Part shown: piece by piece, positions 6,577 through 15,282 of the stretch
How the letters are laid out: each line of letters opens with the position of its first letter
How positions within the stretch are numbered: the first letter of the stretch is position 1
Virus record (IMG/VR): IMGVR_UViG_3300045996_000063
Span: 1 to 23,426 of that record
From: a virus
DNA: 23,426 nt
Strand: one strand, 5' to 3'
Position numbers and translations under genes: made by a program
Notes under the pieces: model-generated
Told to the model about the DNA's origin: nothing
The model's input: the letters and a program-made list of their open reading frames with translations, nothing else
Databases searched by the model: none

Positions 6577-7862
6577 ACGCCGCAGTCGAAACCGTCACCT
6601 ACCCGATCCCGCACAAGTTCGCGCCGTTCCTGAAGCCTAAGCGATTCAAGATCGCCAAGGGAGGACGAGACTCTGGTAAGTCGTGGACCATCGCCCAGCT
6701 GCTGCTGCTCGAAGGTGCATCGAGACCTATCCGGGTCGGGTGCTTTCGCGAAGTACAGAAGTCGCTCAAGGATTCGGTCTACACGCTGCTGTTAGACCAG
6801 ATCAAGCGACTTGGTCTCTCGCACTTCTACACCGCGACCAGGGAAGAGATCAGGGGCGGTAACGGGACATCGTTCGTGTTCTCGGGCCTGTCCTTGCAGA
6901 CGAAGGACTCGCTCAAGTCGTTTGAGGGTTTGGACTATGCGTGGGTCGAGGAAGCGCATTCAGTCTCCCAAGGTAGTTGGGACGTACTGACGCCGACCAT
7001 CCGCAAGCCGGGCTCAGAGATTTGGTGCTCGTTCAATCCTGAACTGGACACAGACCCCGTTTACAAGATGTTCGTCGCCAAGGAACGCGACGACACGGTT
7101 GTTGTATCGGTCAACTGGTACGACAACCCGTGGAAGTCCGACGCGCTCGATAGCGAACGCGAGGCGATGAAGCGCGACGATCCCGAGAAGTACACGCACA
7201 TCTACGAGGGTCAATGCAGGCCCGCCGTAGAAGGCGCGATCTACTACAAGGAAGTCTCAGCCTTACGTAGCTCCGGCCGGTTCCATGCCGTGCCGTATGA
7301 CCCGATGCTCAAAGTCCACGTCGTGTGTGACCTGGGCTTTAACGACTACATGTCGTTGCTGCTCGTGCAGCGGCTGGCGTCCGAGATACGCGTGATCCGC
7401 TACATCGAGGACAGGAAGCGCGACATACCGAGCTACAGCCAGGAACTTAAAGACCTGAAGTTCAACTACGGCACGGTCTACCTACCGCACGACGCCCGCG
7501 CGACAACGCTCACGGCTGCGAGCAACCCCATCGGGGCGACGGCGCAGGAGCAGTTCAGGAACCTCGGGTGGACGACCGAGATTGTGCCGAACATCAACGT
7601 CGAGCAGGGCATCAGGAAGACGCGCGAGACATTCCCGCGCGTGCACGTTGATTCCACCAACGCCGCTGAACTCATGAACCGCCTTGCCAGGTATCGCCGG
7701 CATGTGAAGCCCGATGGGCAAGCGACGATTCCTGTTCACGACGACCAGTCACACGGTTCAGACGGGTTCCGCTATCTCGCGCTCGTGTGCGACCAGATGA
7801 CAAACGATTCTGATGATGGATGGGGCAAGAAGTTGAAGTACGACAATCGCGGGATTTATTGA
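6573..7862 (+). CDS. terL: Terminase large subunit (PBSX/T4-like fold)
   Basis: DNA-packaging motor: ATPase that pumps DNA through the portal, plus a nuclease that cuts the concatemer. Walker A GGRDSGKS is at residues 30-37, Walker B YAWVEEA at 122-128 with catalytic Glu 127, and the coupling motif SFNP at 153-156. The RNase H-like nuclease starts at VCDLGFND (Asp253), with LPHDARA near 310 and a late DDQSHGSDGFRY segment carrying the final acidic residue. At 429 aa it has the usual family length. ATG 6573 overlaps the previous stop as ATGA. No obvious small-terminase gene precedes it directly; the candidates are the two small genes near 3 kb. Confidence 0.93.
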   Translation: MNAAVETVTYPIPHKFAPFLKPKRFKIAKGGRDSGKSWTIAQLLLLEGASRPIRVGCFREVQKSLKDSVYTLLLDQIKRLGLSHFYTATREEIRGGNGTSFVFSGLSLQTKDSLKSFEGLDYAWVEEAHSVSQGSWDVLTPTIRKPGSEIWCSFNPELDTDPVYKMFVAKERDDTVVVSVNWYDNPWKSDALDSEREAMKRDDPEKYTHIYEGQCRPAVEGAIYYKEVSALRSSGRFHAVPYDPMLKVHVVCDLGFNDYMSLLLVQRLASEIRVIRYIEDRKRDIPSYSQELKDLKFNYGTVYLPHDARATTLTAASNPIGATAQEQFRNLGWTTEIVPNINVEQGIRKTRETFPRVHVDSTNAAELMNRLARYRRHVKPDGQATIPVHDDQSHGSDGFRYLALVCDQMTNDSDDGWGKKLKYDNRGIY

Positions 7863-7871
7863 GGATAGCTA

Positions 7872-10232
7872 GTGCCAGACGTTGAACGCCTTCTAAACGC
7901 CATCGATGCAGCCGAGGAGAACTCCTATGGCTCCGATTCCGATGGCCAGTTGGCGAAAGAGCGCGCTGTCGCCGTAGACCTCTACCTCGGGCGCAACATC
8001 ACGCCCGCCCCCGATGGCCGCTCACAGGTTGTGGACCGTTCGGTCTACGAAACCGTGCAGTGGATGATGCCTAGCTTCTCGCGCATCTTTGCCAATGGCG
8101 ATGACGTCGTGGAACTTCCGCCCGTGGGTCCCGAGGATGAGGAAGGCTCCAAGCAAGAAGCGCAGTTCCTCAACCACGTTCTGCTGCAAAAGAACAACTG
8201 GTTCGAGATATTCGATACGGCTGCGAAGGACGCCTTGCTCACCAAGGCCGGATACCTGCATCCCTACATCGAGAAGCGCAGGCAGATCGAGCTAGAGAAG
8301 TACGAGCGCCAGACCCCTGAGTCCATTGCGCTCATCATGCAGGACCAGCCGGATGTCGTGAGTCAGAAGGAATACCCCGATCCTGACTACGTAGAGCCTC
8401 CTCCGCAGCCGATGATGCAGCCTGGTCCCGATGGTCAACCCATGCCCGTGCTGGACCAGATGGGTCAGCCCATCATGCAGCCGCCGCCTCCTGCACCGAT
8501 GCTGTATGACATCGAGATACGCAGGACGAAGGTCGAAACGCACTACTGCATAAAGGCCTTACCCCCTGAGCGGTGCAAGATCGCGGAGAGCACGGACACG
8601 GTACAGGTGTCACGCAGCTGCCCGTACTTCGAATACTACGATTTCCCGACCATCTCCGACCTTCGCGAGATGGGTTACAAGGTTGAAGACGACATCGGCG
8701 ACGGTTCGTCGGACGACACTGAGGAAAGCCAGGCTCGAGACCAGTACAACGAGCAGGGCGACGAAGACATCAACCAGAACGACCCCTCGATGAAGCGGGT
8801 CAAGTGCCGGTGGGTGTGGATTCGTCACGACTACGACGATGACGGTATCGCGGAATTGCAGTACGTCGTTCGCGTGGGACAGACGATGCTGCACCGGGAG
8901 GAAGTCACCCGCATTCCGGTGGCCGTGCTGTGCCCGGACAAGTTACCGCATAGGCATGTGGGCTTGTGTCCTGCCGACATCGTCAGTGACGTCCAGCAGA
9001 TCAAGACCGCGATCATTCGTCAGGGGTTGGACAACCTCTACCTGTCGAATAACCCGGTCAAGTACGCAGACCCCAAGTTCGTCAATCTTGATGACATGCT
9101 GGTGTCGCGTTCAGGCGCGACGGTGCGACTGAAGCCGGGCGCGGTGTTCGGCCAGAACTTCGGCGTCATGCCAATCCCGTTTGTGTTCCCTCAAGCTATC
9201 GAAGGCTTGGGGTACATGGACCACGTCCGCGAAACCCGCACGGGAGTAAACAACAGCTTCCAGGGGTTGGATGCCGGACAACTGACCCAGCTCCAGCCCG
9301 GCACGGTCAATCAGATCAGCTCCATGGCGGCGCAGCGTACCGAGCAGGTCGCGCGGCATTTCGCCAACGGCGTCACCGAGCTGATGTCGATCCTTCACGA
9401 ACTCATCCTCAAGTCCGGCCACAAGAAGGAAGTCGTCCAGCTTCGCGGCCAGTGGGTGACGGTCGATCCCTCGACGTGGAGAAAGCGTACCGATTTTCGC
9501 ATCTCGGTTGGGTTTGCGGCTGGTAACAAAGACGCGCAGATCACGCGCCTGATGATGATCGGCAACATGCAGAAAGAAGCCATGGCAGGCGGCCTCTCCA
9601 TCGTAAGCGAGGAGAACGTCTACGAGACCATGAACGAACTCATCAAGGCCGCAGACATGCAGGCCCCGCAGAGATTCCTGACGCATCCCTCCAAGGCTCA
9701 GCCCAAAGGTCCGCCGCAGCCTGACGTGACGGTCATGGCGATGGAGCAGATCAAGAGCGAGACGACGCTACAGGTCAAGAACGCAGAACTCGAGACCGAA
9801 AAGCAGGTCAAGGCTGCCGAGATCGAAAAGGACAAGGCACTCGCCCAACTCGACTCGCAGACCAAGCTCACCATCGAGCAGATGCGCGCACAGCACACGG
9901 CGCAGTTGAAGGAATTTGACGCCCACAATGCGGTGGGCATGAAACAGCTGGAAGGCCAGCAGTCCGCGCAGCTGGAAGAAAAGCGCATTCAGTTGAAGAA
10001 CCAACCCGCAGCCGAATTAGCTGGACAGGTGAAGGAACTCGCCAACCAGTTAGGCGATGCCATCGAGTCCATGCGTGAGGCATTACAGACCGTGCTCACG
10101 GCCAAGCGGCAAATCCGCAGAGGCAAGAACGGCAGGGCCGAGGGTGTGGATGTGATCGGCCCTGACGGCGCTGTAATCGCCTCTCAGAGCATACAACGCG
10201 ATCCTGACGGACGAGCGGTAGGGACGCTGTGA
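7872..10232 (+). CDS. Portal protein (P22 gp1-like)
   Basis: Portal (head-tail connector ring) of 786 aa, forming the dodecameric vertex through which DNA enters and leaves. The N-terminal region with VVDRSVYETVQWMMPSF and the following ALLTKAGY segment match the P22-type portal family. Starting at GTG 7872 with a TGAGGA site, it sits directly after TerL. An insertion at about residues 176-211 is very rich in Pro, Gln and Met. Residues ~618-745 form a long charged coiled coil, as expected for the helical barrel of P22-like portals. The family length is typically 600-800 residues, so this is complete. It ends in a GTGA overlap with the next gene. Confidence 0.9.
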   Translation: MPDVERLLNAIDAAEENSYGSDSDGQLAKERAVAVDLYLGRNITPAPDGRSQVVDRSVYETVQWMMPSFSRIFANGDDVVELPPVGPEDEEGSKQEAQFLNHVLLQKNNWFEIFDTAAKDALLTKAGYLHPYIEKRRQIELEKYERQTPESIALIMQDQPDVVSQKEYPDPDYVEPPPQPMMQPGPDGQPMPVLDQMGQPIMQPPPPAPMLYDIEIRRTKVETHYCIKALPPERCKIAESTDTVQVSRSCPYFEYYDFPTISDLREMGYKVEDDIGDGSSDDTEESQARDQYNEQGDEDINQNDPSMKRVKCRWVWIRHDYDDDGIAELQYVVRVGQTMLHREEVTRIPVAVLCPDKLPHRHVGLCPADIVSDVQQIKTAIIRQGLDNLYLSNNPVKYADPKFVNLDDMLVSRSGATVRLKPGAVFGQNFGVMPIPFVFPQAIEGLGYMDHVRETRTGVNNSFQGLDAGQLTQLQPGTVNQISSMAAQRTEQVARHFANGVTELMSILHELILKSGHKKEVVQLRGQWVTVDPSTWRKRTDFRISVGFAAGNKDAQITRLMMIGNMQKEAMAGGLSIVSEENVYETMNELIKAADMQAPQRFLTHPSKAQPKGPPQPDVTVMAMEQIKSETTLQVKNAELETEKQVKAAEIEKDKALAQLDSQTKLTIEQMRAQHTAQLKEFDAHNAVGMKQLEGQQSAQLEEKRIQLKNQPAAELAGQVKELANQLGDAIESMREALQTVLTAKRQIRRGKNGRAEGVDVIGPDGAVIASQSIQRDPDGRAVGTL

Positions 10233-10522
10233 CGCTTCAGGAAGAAGCAGATCGCGGCCAACGCGCTGCGAGGCTCATTGCTGACCCCATGCTGCAAGAG
10301 GCATTCGGCTCAGTCGAGCAAGCCATACACGAGAAGTGGGCCGACTGTCCGTTACGAGACAGGGAAGGCGCACACGAATTGAAGTTGATGTTGAAGCTCT
10401 TAGGCGACGTAAGGGCGGTCTTGGAGTCAACCGTGGCGGACGGAAAGGTTGCTGCCGCGGAACTCGAAAGACTCAATCGTCGTGTACTCACTCCCGCTCA
10501 ATGGAGCGGTAGAGCAGGTTAA
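10229..10522 (+). CDS. Small helical protein between portal and scaffold
   Basis: A 97-aa all-alpha protein with no known motif, beginning at a GTG that overlaps the portal stop. Small proteins in this slot are common in phages with P22/SU10-type heads and are usually uncharacterised; a head-assembly accessory role is plausible. No signal or membrane segment. It ends only two bases before the scaffold start, so expression is tied to portal and scaffold. Confidence 0.68.
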   Translation: MTLQEEADRGQRAARLIADPMLQEAFGSVEQAIHEKWADCPLRDREGAHELKLMLKLLGDVRAVLESTVADGKVAAAELERLNRRVLTPAQWSGRAG

Positions 10523-10524
10523 TC

Positions 10525-11463
10525 ATGATCGATCAAACGAATGGACAAGCCGACATGGCATCCATTGAAGCCCGTGCCAGTGCCATTTTTGGCGATGCCC
10601 CCAAGGCCCCAAAGAATCCAGTCGAGCCCCAGGCCAAGCCAGAAGAGCAGCCGCAGGAAACTGGTGAAGCGCCGGACCCGGAGACTGTTGAGACGCAGCA
10701 GGAAGGCGATGCTCCGGCAACGGAGGAAACCTTCGACTTTGAAGCGGACGGCGTTACCTACGCCATCCCCAAGGCACTGCAGAAAGCGTTTCAGCAGCAG
10801 AAGGACTACACGCAAAAGACGATGGAGATCGCCGAACAGCGTAAAGCCTTCGAGTTACTGCACGAGCAGGCCCGCATCGCGAACTTCCGTCAGGCGTTCG
10901 AGGCAGAGGCCGCAACTGAGCTACAACAGCTCCAAGCGTATGACGCCGTGCTGAAGCAGCCCGTCGATTGGGCTTCGATGTCCACCGATGAGGCCTTCCG
11001 CGCGAAGATTCAACGCGATCAATGGAAAGACGAGCGCGACGCTATCGCGAAAACCCTGCAGGGCAAGTACCAGCAACACGAGAAGAATATTCAAGACGCG
11101 ATGAGAGAGTTCAAGGCAAAGGCTCTCGATACCGTCTCGAAGAAGATTCCCAACTGGGGCGAAGCCACGCAGAAGGCAATCCGCGAACACGCAATCGCAG
11201 AGGGCTACACGGCTGCTGAGCTGGATTCAATCGTTGACCCACGGCACACGTTGACTTTGTGGAAGGCGCAACAGTTCGACCAACTGAAAGCCAAAGCCAC
11301 CAAGGCCGTTGCTGATGTCAAAACGGTGAAGACCACGCCTAGCAATCCCATGCCTCAGCACGTCAAAGACAAACTCAATTTCCGCAAGGCGCTTTCCAAG
11401 GCTCAGCCCGGCGAGAAGCGAAAGCTCGTCGAAGCGCGCGCGGCACAAATTTTCTCGAGGTAA
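10525..11463 (+). CDS. Scaffolding protein
   Basis: A 312-aa strongly hydrophilic protein rich in Gln, Glu, Lys and Ala, with a disordered N-terminal third (Pro/Glu-rich) and long helices after it. The C-terminal end is basic (KLNFRKALSKAQPGEKRKLVEARA), resembling the capsid-binding tail of P22-type scaffolds. Composition, helical content and position immediately before the major capsid gene are the classic signature of a scaffold that guides procapsid assembly and then leaves. It is followed three bases later by the capsid gene with a strong GAGGTAAG site. No protease motif was seen. Confidence 0.82.
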   Translation: MIDQTNGQADMASIEARASAIFGDAPKAPKNPVEPQAKPEEQPQETGEAPDPETVETQQEGDAPATEETFDFEADGVTYAIPKALQKAFQQQKDYTQKTMEIAEQRKAFELLHEQARIANFRQAFEAEAATELQQLQAYDAVLKQPVDWASMSTDEAFRAKIQRDQWKDERDAIAKTLQGKYQQHEKNIQDAMREFKAKALDTVSKKIPNWGEATQKAIREHAIAEGYTAAELDSIVDPRHTLTLWKAQQFDQLKAKATKAVADVKTVKTTPSNPMPQHVKDKLNFRKALSKAQPGEKRKLVEARAAQIFSR

Positions 11464-11466
11464 GTA

Positions 11467-12495
11467 ATGGCTTTTGTAACTGGCACTACGTGGACGCACG
11501 CTACGGCGTCGTCCATGACCTATGGCACCCAGCAGCGCGAGGACGTGGAAGACGTTCTGTGGCAGTTGGACCCGATGGACACCTGGGCGCTGTCGAATCT
11601 CGACAAGGTCTCGGCGACCGGCACCTTGCACGAGTGGCTGTCTGACACTCTGGCGGCTCCCGGCACGAACATCGTCGAGGAAGGCGATGACGCCTCCTAC
11701 GCGACGGCTTCCCCGGCTCCTCGCTACGGCAATTACCAGCAGATCATCCGCAAGACCTTCATCGTCTCCGACACCTTGGACGAGGTGAAGAAGATCGGCC
11801 GCGATACGGAAACCGGCCGTCTCGGTGTCAAGCTCATGAAGGAGTGGAAGCGCGACGCCGAATACGCTCTCGTGCGCAACCAGATCAGCACCATCGGTGG
11901 TGCGGGTACTGGCCGTTCTTCGGCCGGCATGGAAACGTGGATCTACGGCCCCACGGCGCAGACCGCGAACACCATCGCGAATGTCGTGGCGGCCACGCTC
12001 TCGGCTGCGACGGCTACTACCCCGTCTCTGGCGACTGGCGGCATCCCCGGCACGGCCATCACGGACGGCGGTACTACGGCGGCTCTGACGGAAGGTTCGC
12101 TTCGCATGGCACTTGCGGGCGCGTGGGAAGACGGCGGCGATCCGCGCGTCATTCTCGCGAGCGCGCAGAACAAGACGGCCATCGACGGCTTCTCTGGTGT
12201 CGCTACCCGCATGGTCGATAGCTCGCCCAACAAGCAGGCAACGATCATCGGTGCGGCGAACATGTACGTGTCGAGCTTCGGCTCGCCTCACATGGTGGTC
12301 CTGAGCCGATACGTGCGTAACCAGGCGGTGATGTGCATCGACCCGGACTACTGGGCGGTGTCGTATCTGCGCCGTCCGAAGGTGGTCCCGCTCGCCAAGA
12401 CGGGTGACGCGACCAAGAAGATGATCATCGGCGAACTGGGCCTCGTGTGCCGCGCGCCTCTGGCGAATGGCAAGGTCGTCAGCCTCGCGCCGTAA
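11467..12495 (+). CDS. Major capsid protein (SU10-like, HK97 fold)
   Basis: Structural subunit of the head, 342 aa. The N-terminal part includes NIVEEGDDASYATASPAPRYGNYQQI, followed by SDTLDEVKKIGRDTETGRLG and a KRDAEYALVRN helix, which match the SU10-type (DUF5309) major capsid family. A Thr/Ala-rich central region and a C-terminal APLANGKVVSL end complete it. It has the best ribosome binding site in the block (GAGGTAAGTA before ATG), as expected for the most abundant virion protein. A 17-bp RNA hairpin follows the stop within 60 nt. Confidence 0.9.
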   Translation: MAFVTGTTWTHATASSMTYGTQQREDVEDVLWQLDPMDTWALSNLDKVSATGTLHEWLSDTLAAPGTNIVEEGDDASYATASPAPRYGNYQQIIRKTFIVSDTLDEVKKIGRDTETGRLGVKLMKEWKRDAEYALVRNQISTIGGAGTGRSSAGMETWIYGPTAQTANTIANVVAATLSAATATTPSLATGGIPGTAITDGGTTAALTEGSLRMALAGAWEDGGDPRVILASAQNKTAIDGFSGVATRMVDSSPNKQATIIGAANMYVSSFGSPHMVVLSRYVRNQAVMCIDPDYWAVSYLRRPKVVPLAKTGDATKKMIIGELGLVCRAPLANGKVVSLAP

Positions 12496-12496
12496 T

Positions 12497-12997
12497 GTGG
12501 TGATTGTCGGTCATGGACCCTCCGTCCTTTGTGGGCGAGGGTCCGTGATCGATTCACACAAGACCGTCATCAGGCTCAAGGCTGGCTTGGTTCCAAGTCA
12601 GTTGCCTGAGCACTTCGGGACGCGCACGGATGTTATCTGTGCGCGCTCCCACCTATTCGAGCGGCCGGGCGTCAAGTTTTGGCTGTTCCCCGCTCTGCCT
12701 GACCCGGTGGCGGAGAAGTGGCTGAAGCACTACTGGGAGTTCGGCCCCAAGACAAAGGGCGGTAAACCTTCGGTCGGACTCTGCGCGATTTTCCTCGCGA
12801 TGGAGTACCTGAAGCCGAAGAGCATTTCCCTGATCGGCTTTGACCGCGTGTTGAATCCGCTGGATGACACCAGTGGGAAGTGGAACCAGCGGCCGTTCAA
12901 GAATCGATTTGGTACGGGCTCGCACGACCAGGACGCCGAGGGGCGTTGTGTGCGGGCACTGCCTGTGAAGATCGTCAACTTAGCTGAGATGCCATGA
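12497..12997 (+). CDS. GT29-like (sialyltransferase-fold) putative glycosyltransferase
   Basis: A 166-aa protein resembling glycosyltransferase family 29 domains. The N-terminal nucleotide-binding motif VVIVGHGPSVL leads into GSVIDSHKTVIRLK. In the middle is PSVGLCAIFLAMEYL with a following SLIGFD, and near residue 141 lies GSHDQDAEG, where the family keeps a catalytic-type His. It is shorter than eukaryotic members, as phage and bacterial versions are. The start is uncertain: GTG 12497 (or 12500) directly follows the capsid stop and begins at the conserved motif, while ATG 12467 would add ten residues inside the capsid gene. First gene of the accessory cassette. The donor sugar and acceptor cannot be read from sequence. 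Confidence 0.6.
   Translation: MVIVGHGPSVLCGRGSVIDSHKTVIRLKAGLVPSQLPEHFGTRTDVICARSHLFERPGVKFWLFPALPDPVAEKWLKHYWEFGPKTKGGKPSVGLCAIFLAMEYLKPKSISLIGFDRVLNPLDDTSGKWNQRPFKNRFGTGSHDQDAEGRCVRALPVKIVNLAEMP
12506..12553 (+). promoter_or_regulatory. 17-bp RNA hairpin just after the capsid gene
   Basis: Positions 12506-12522 pair with 12537-12553 in 17 consecutive pairs (14 Watson-Crick and three G-U) around a 14-nt loop. It lies 11 nt after the capsid stop and inside the first codons of the GT29-like gene. There is no T-tract, so it is not a standard terminator. It could stabilise the capsid mRNA 3' end, attenuate transcription, or hide the next gene's early codons. Confidence 0.6.
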
Positions 12998-13368
12998 GTA
13001 AATTTGTCGATTTTGACCATCTGCGCGGTATGGAAACGCGCATCTCCTTTCACCAGCACGGTGACATGGGAGAGCAGCAAATCCACTACTCGCAGGACGT
13101 AGAACCATTGCTTGACCTCACCAGCATCGAGCGAAGTCAGGGGTTGGCGGATAAGCAGGCGAAGACAGCGAAGTGGGGCGAGGAGATTCACCTTTACGCC
13201 CGAATCCCACCGGTGATCATTCTCGAGCTCAAGAACAAGTGGGGCGTAGACATCTTCAAGAAGGACCATCTGAAGAAGGCCTTCGAGATAATCAACCTGC
13301 ATTACCCCAAGCTCAAATGCACTGAGAAAACGCATCGGTTAGGCAAGGAGCAGCAGGTGTTCGTTTGA
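12994..13368 (+). CDS. Conserved phage structural-region protein (124 aa)
   Basis: Matches a small uncharacterised family I recall next to head genes in podovirus-like phages: an N-terminal VDFDHLRGMETRISFHQHGD with HYSQDVEPLLD, then EIHLYARIPPVIILELKNKWGVDIF, and a C-terminal LKCTEKTHRLGKEQ. It has no catalytic signature of a sugar enzyme, so it probably belongs to virion assembly rather than to the glycosyl cassette that surrounds it. The start overlaps the previous stop as ATGA and the end overlaps the next start as TTGA. Function unknown; possibly a head-completion factor. Confidence 0.65.
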   Translation: MSKFVDFDHLRGMETRISFHQHGDMGEQQIHYSQDVEPLLDLTSIERSQGLADKQAKTAKWGEEIHLYARIPPVIILELKNKWGVDIFKKDHLKKAFEIINLHYPKLKCTEKTHRLGKEQQVFV

Positions 13369-14741
13369 GCGCGGTAATCCAGCTGGAGCCCGCAGGCCCG
13401 AACAAGGATCTGGTCGCGGCGATGGAATTTCTCGAACGCGGCGACATCGAGAAAGCAGACAAGATCGTCAACGATCATCTGATGCGAAGTCCCGACGATG
13501 CACAGGCGCTGTGCTTGGTCGTGGACATCCTGAAGAAAGCCAAACGCATTCCCGCTGCCTATCATTTGGCCAAGAGAGCGACTGAGCTACGGCCTGACCG
13601 TGGCGAGACGTGGTGCGCGTTAGGTGGTGCTGCGCAGGAACTCTGGAAGCTGGACGAAGCGATCAGCTGCTACCGCAAGGCCAAGCAGCGCGCGACCAAT
13701 AACCAGCAGAAAGCCAAGTACACGAACAACATCGCTTCATCCATGCTGGATGGTGGGCAGTTCGAGAAGTCCGAAGCTGTATGTAGAGAGGGCCTGACGC
13801 ATGACCCAAACGACAGCAGCCTGAACCACAACCTCGGGTTGTCGTTACTCGCGCAGCGTCGTTGGAAAGAAGGATGGCCGCACTACTCGGCATCAGTCGG
13901 CACAAAGGCTCGTCTGCTGATGAAGTACAAGCAGGACGAACCCGTATGGGACGGGTCGAAAGACAAGACCGTCGTTGTCTACGGCGAGCAGGGATTAGGA
14001 GACGAAATCTGCGCGGCTTCGATGCTGCCGGATGTGATTCGCGACAGTAAGCGTGTCATCTTGGACTGCGACCACAGGCTTGAGGGTTTGTTCCGAAGGT
14101 CCTTTCCGCAGGCCAAGGTTTATGGCACGCGATGGAAGAAGTCCACGCAATGGCCGGAACTGTCTGAGGTTGAGGCTTCTATCCCAGGTTTTGAAGTCGG
14201 GAAGTTCTACCGAAATGACGCCGCCGATTTTCCGGGAACGCCATACCTTGTGCCGTGTTCTGATCGCCTTGCCATGTGGAAGGCACTGTTCTCCGCAAAG
14301 CAAAAGCCGGTCATTGGCATCGCGTGGAGTGGCGGTATTTGGCAAAACGCCTCGCTATACCGACAGCTGCCGCTTGCGGACTGGAAGCCGATTTTCTACG
14401 CCATAGACGCGCACTGGGTGTCCCTGCAATACAAGGACGCCTCCAAAGAGATCGAGGGCACTCCGGTCACCCAGTACCGCTACGGGACGTTGACCGATGA
14501 CTACGACGACACGGCGGCGATGGTCGCGGCTTGCGATCTTGTGATCGCGGTCCAGACCTCCGTCGTCCATTTGGCCGGAGCCTTAGGTGTTCCGTGCTGG
14601 GCGATGATCCCAAAGGTTTCGCAATGGCGGTATGGGGAGGCTTTCACAGACCTGCCGTGGTATCGCTCAGTCAAACTATTCCGACAGACCGGCGAGTGGC
14701 CGGTAAAGCAGATCGCAGATGAACTCAAGACTTTCCGATAG
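13365..14741 (+). CDS. TPR-containing glycosyltransferase (heptosyltransferase/GT9-like)
   Basis: Two-domain protein of 458 aa. Residues ~15-175 are tetratricopeptide repeats (pairs of helices with Ala/Gly at packing positions). From about residue 200 a GT-B fold follows, with VVVYGEQGLGDEI near 203, IGIAWSGG near 316, and DDTAAMVAACDLVIAVQTSV-HLAGALGVPCW near 385-411, the donor-binding region of TPR-linked heptosyltransferase-like enzymes. The usual family motif reads V-D-T before the His; here it is V-Q-T. TPRs commonly bind the acceptor protein, so protein glycosylation is a fair inference. TTG start overlaps the previous stop as TTGA. Confidence 0.78.
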   Translation: MSAVIQLEPAGPNKDLVAAMEFLERGDIEKADKIVNDHLMRSPDDAQALCLVVDILKKAKRIPAAYHLAKRATELRPDRGETWCALGGAAQELWKLDEAISCYRKAKQRATNNQQKAKYTNNIASSMLDGGQFEKSEAVCREGLTHDPNDSSLNHNLGLSLLAQRRWKEGWPHYSASVGTKARLLMKYKQDEPVWDGSKDKTVVVYGEQGLGDEICAASMLPDVIRDSKRVILDCDHRLEGLFRRSFPQAKVYGTRWKKSTQWPELSEVEASIPGFEVGKFYRNDAADFPGTPYLVPCSDRLAMWKALFSAKQKPVIGIAWSGGIWQNASLYRQLPLADWKPIFYAIDAHWVSLQYKDASKEIEGTPVTQYRYGTLTDDYDDTAAMVAACDLVIAVQTSVVHLAGALGVPCWAMIPKVSQWRYGEAFTDLPWYRSVKLFRQTGEWPVKQIADELKTFR

Positions 14742-15279
14742 CTACCGCGACATGCAGCACAAGCTGCACGAAACCGGCTCATACGGTGTCGCGAGCATTC
14801 ACTACGCGCCGCTTGTCACGCAGATCATCGACAAGCTCGAGATCACGCATCTCCTAGACTACGGTTGCGGTAGTGCGATGAATTTGGGTAAGTCGATCAA
14901 GCCCAAACAAAAGCTGCAATACCAGGCCTACGACCCTTGTGTACCTGACCTGTCAGGAGACCCTGTCCCCGCACAACTCGTGTGCTGCATCGACGTGTTG
15001 GAACACATCGAGCCCGAGTATCTCGACAACGTGCTGGATCATCTGGTGTCGCTGACGGAAATCGCCGTTGTGCTCACAATCCACACGGGACCCGCACTCA
15101 AGAAGCTCTCGGACGGACGTAATGCCCATTTGATTCAGGAGCCGATGCAGTGGTGGCTGCCGAAGCTGTGGGACCGCTGGGACATCCAGACGGTGCAGAA
15201 GAACGGCGAGAAAGCCTTTCATGTCATCGGATACGCGAAGCCTCGCTTAGAGGCTGTTGACGGCTCCAAGCTCACCTAA
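14719..15279 (+). CDS. SAM-dependent methyltransferase, class I
   Basis: A 186-aa Rossmann-fold methyltransferase. The SAM-binding motif I LLDYGCG is at residues 45-51, the acidic strand AYDP follows about 25 residues later, and motif IV-like IDVLEHIEP is at about 91-99. After that comes HTGPA (122) and DGRNAHLIQ...WWL, a signature of a phage-borne family often found beside glycosyltransferases. It likely methylates a small molecule or sugar rather than DNA (no DPPY or PC motif). It overlaps the upstream glycosyltransferase gene by 23 nt; an ATG at 14752 is a possible later start. Confidence 0.78.
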   Translation: MNSRLSDSYRDMQHKLHETGSYGVASIHYAPLVTQIIDKLEITHLLDYGCGSAMNLGKSIKPKQKLQYQAYDPCVPDLSGDPVPAQLVCCIDVLEHIEPEYLDNVLDHLVSLTEIAVVLTIHTGPALKKLSDGRNAHLIQEPMQWWLPKLWDRWDIQTVQKNGEKAFHVIGYAKPRLEAVDGSKLT

Positions 15280-15282
15280 GAC

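Noticed and set aside
11227-12291. Minus-strand open frame of 354 codons opposite scaffold and capsid genes
   Set aside because: Very Arg-rich translation with no domain, covering two well-supported plus-strand structural genes; typical shadow frame of GC-rich coding DNA.
12467-12496. Upstream ATG for the GT29-like gene
   Set aside because: Adds ten residues inside the capsid coding region before the conserved VVIVGHGPS start; not excluded, but less likely.
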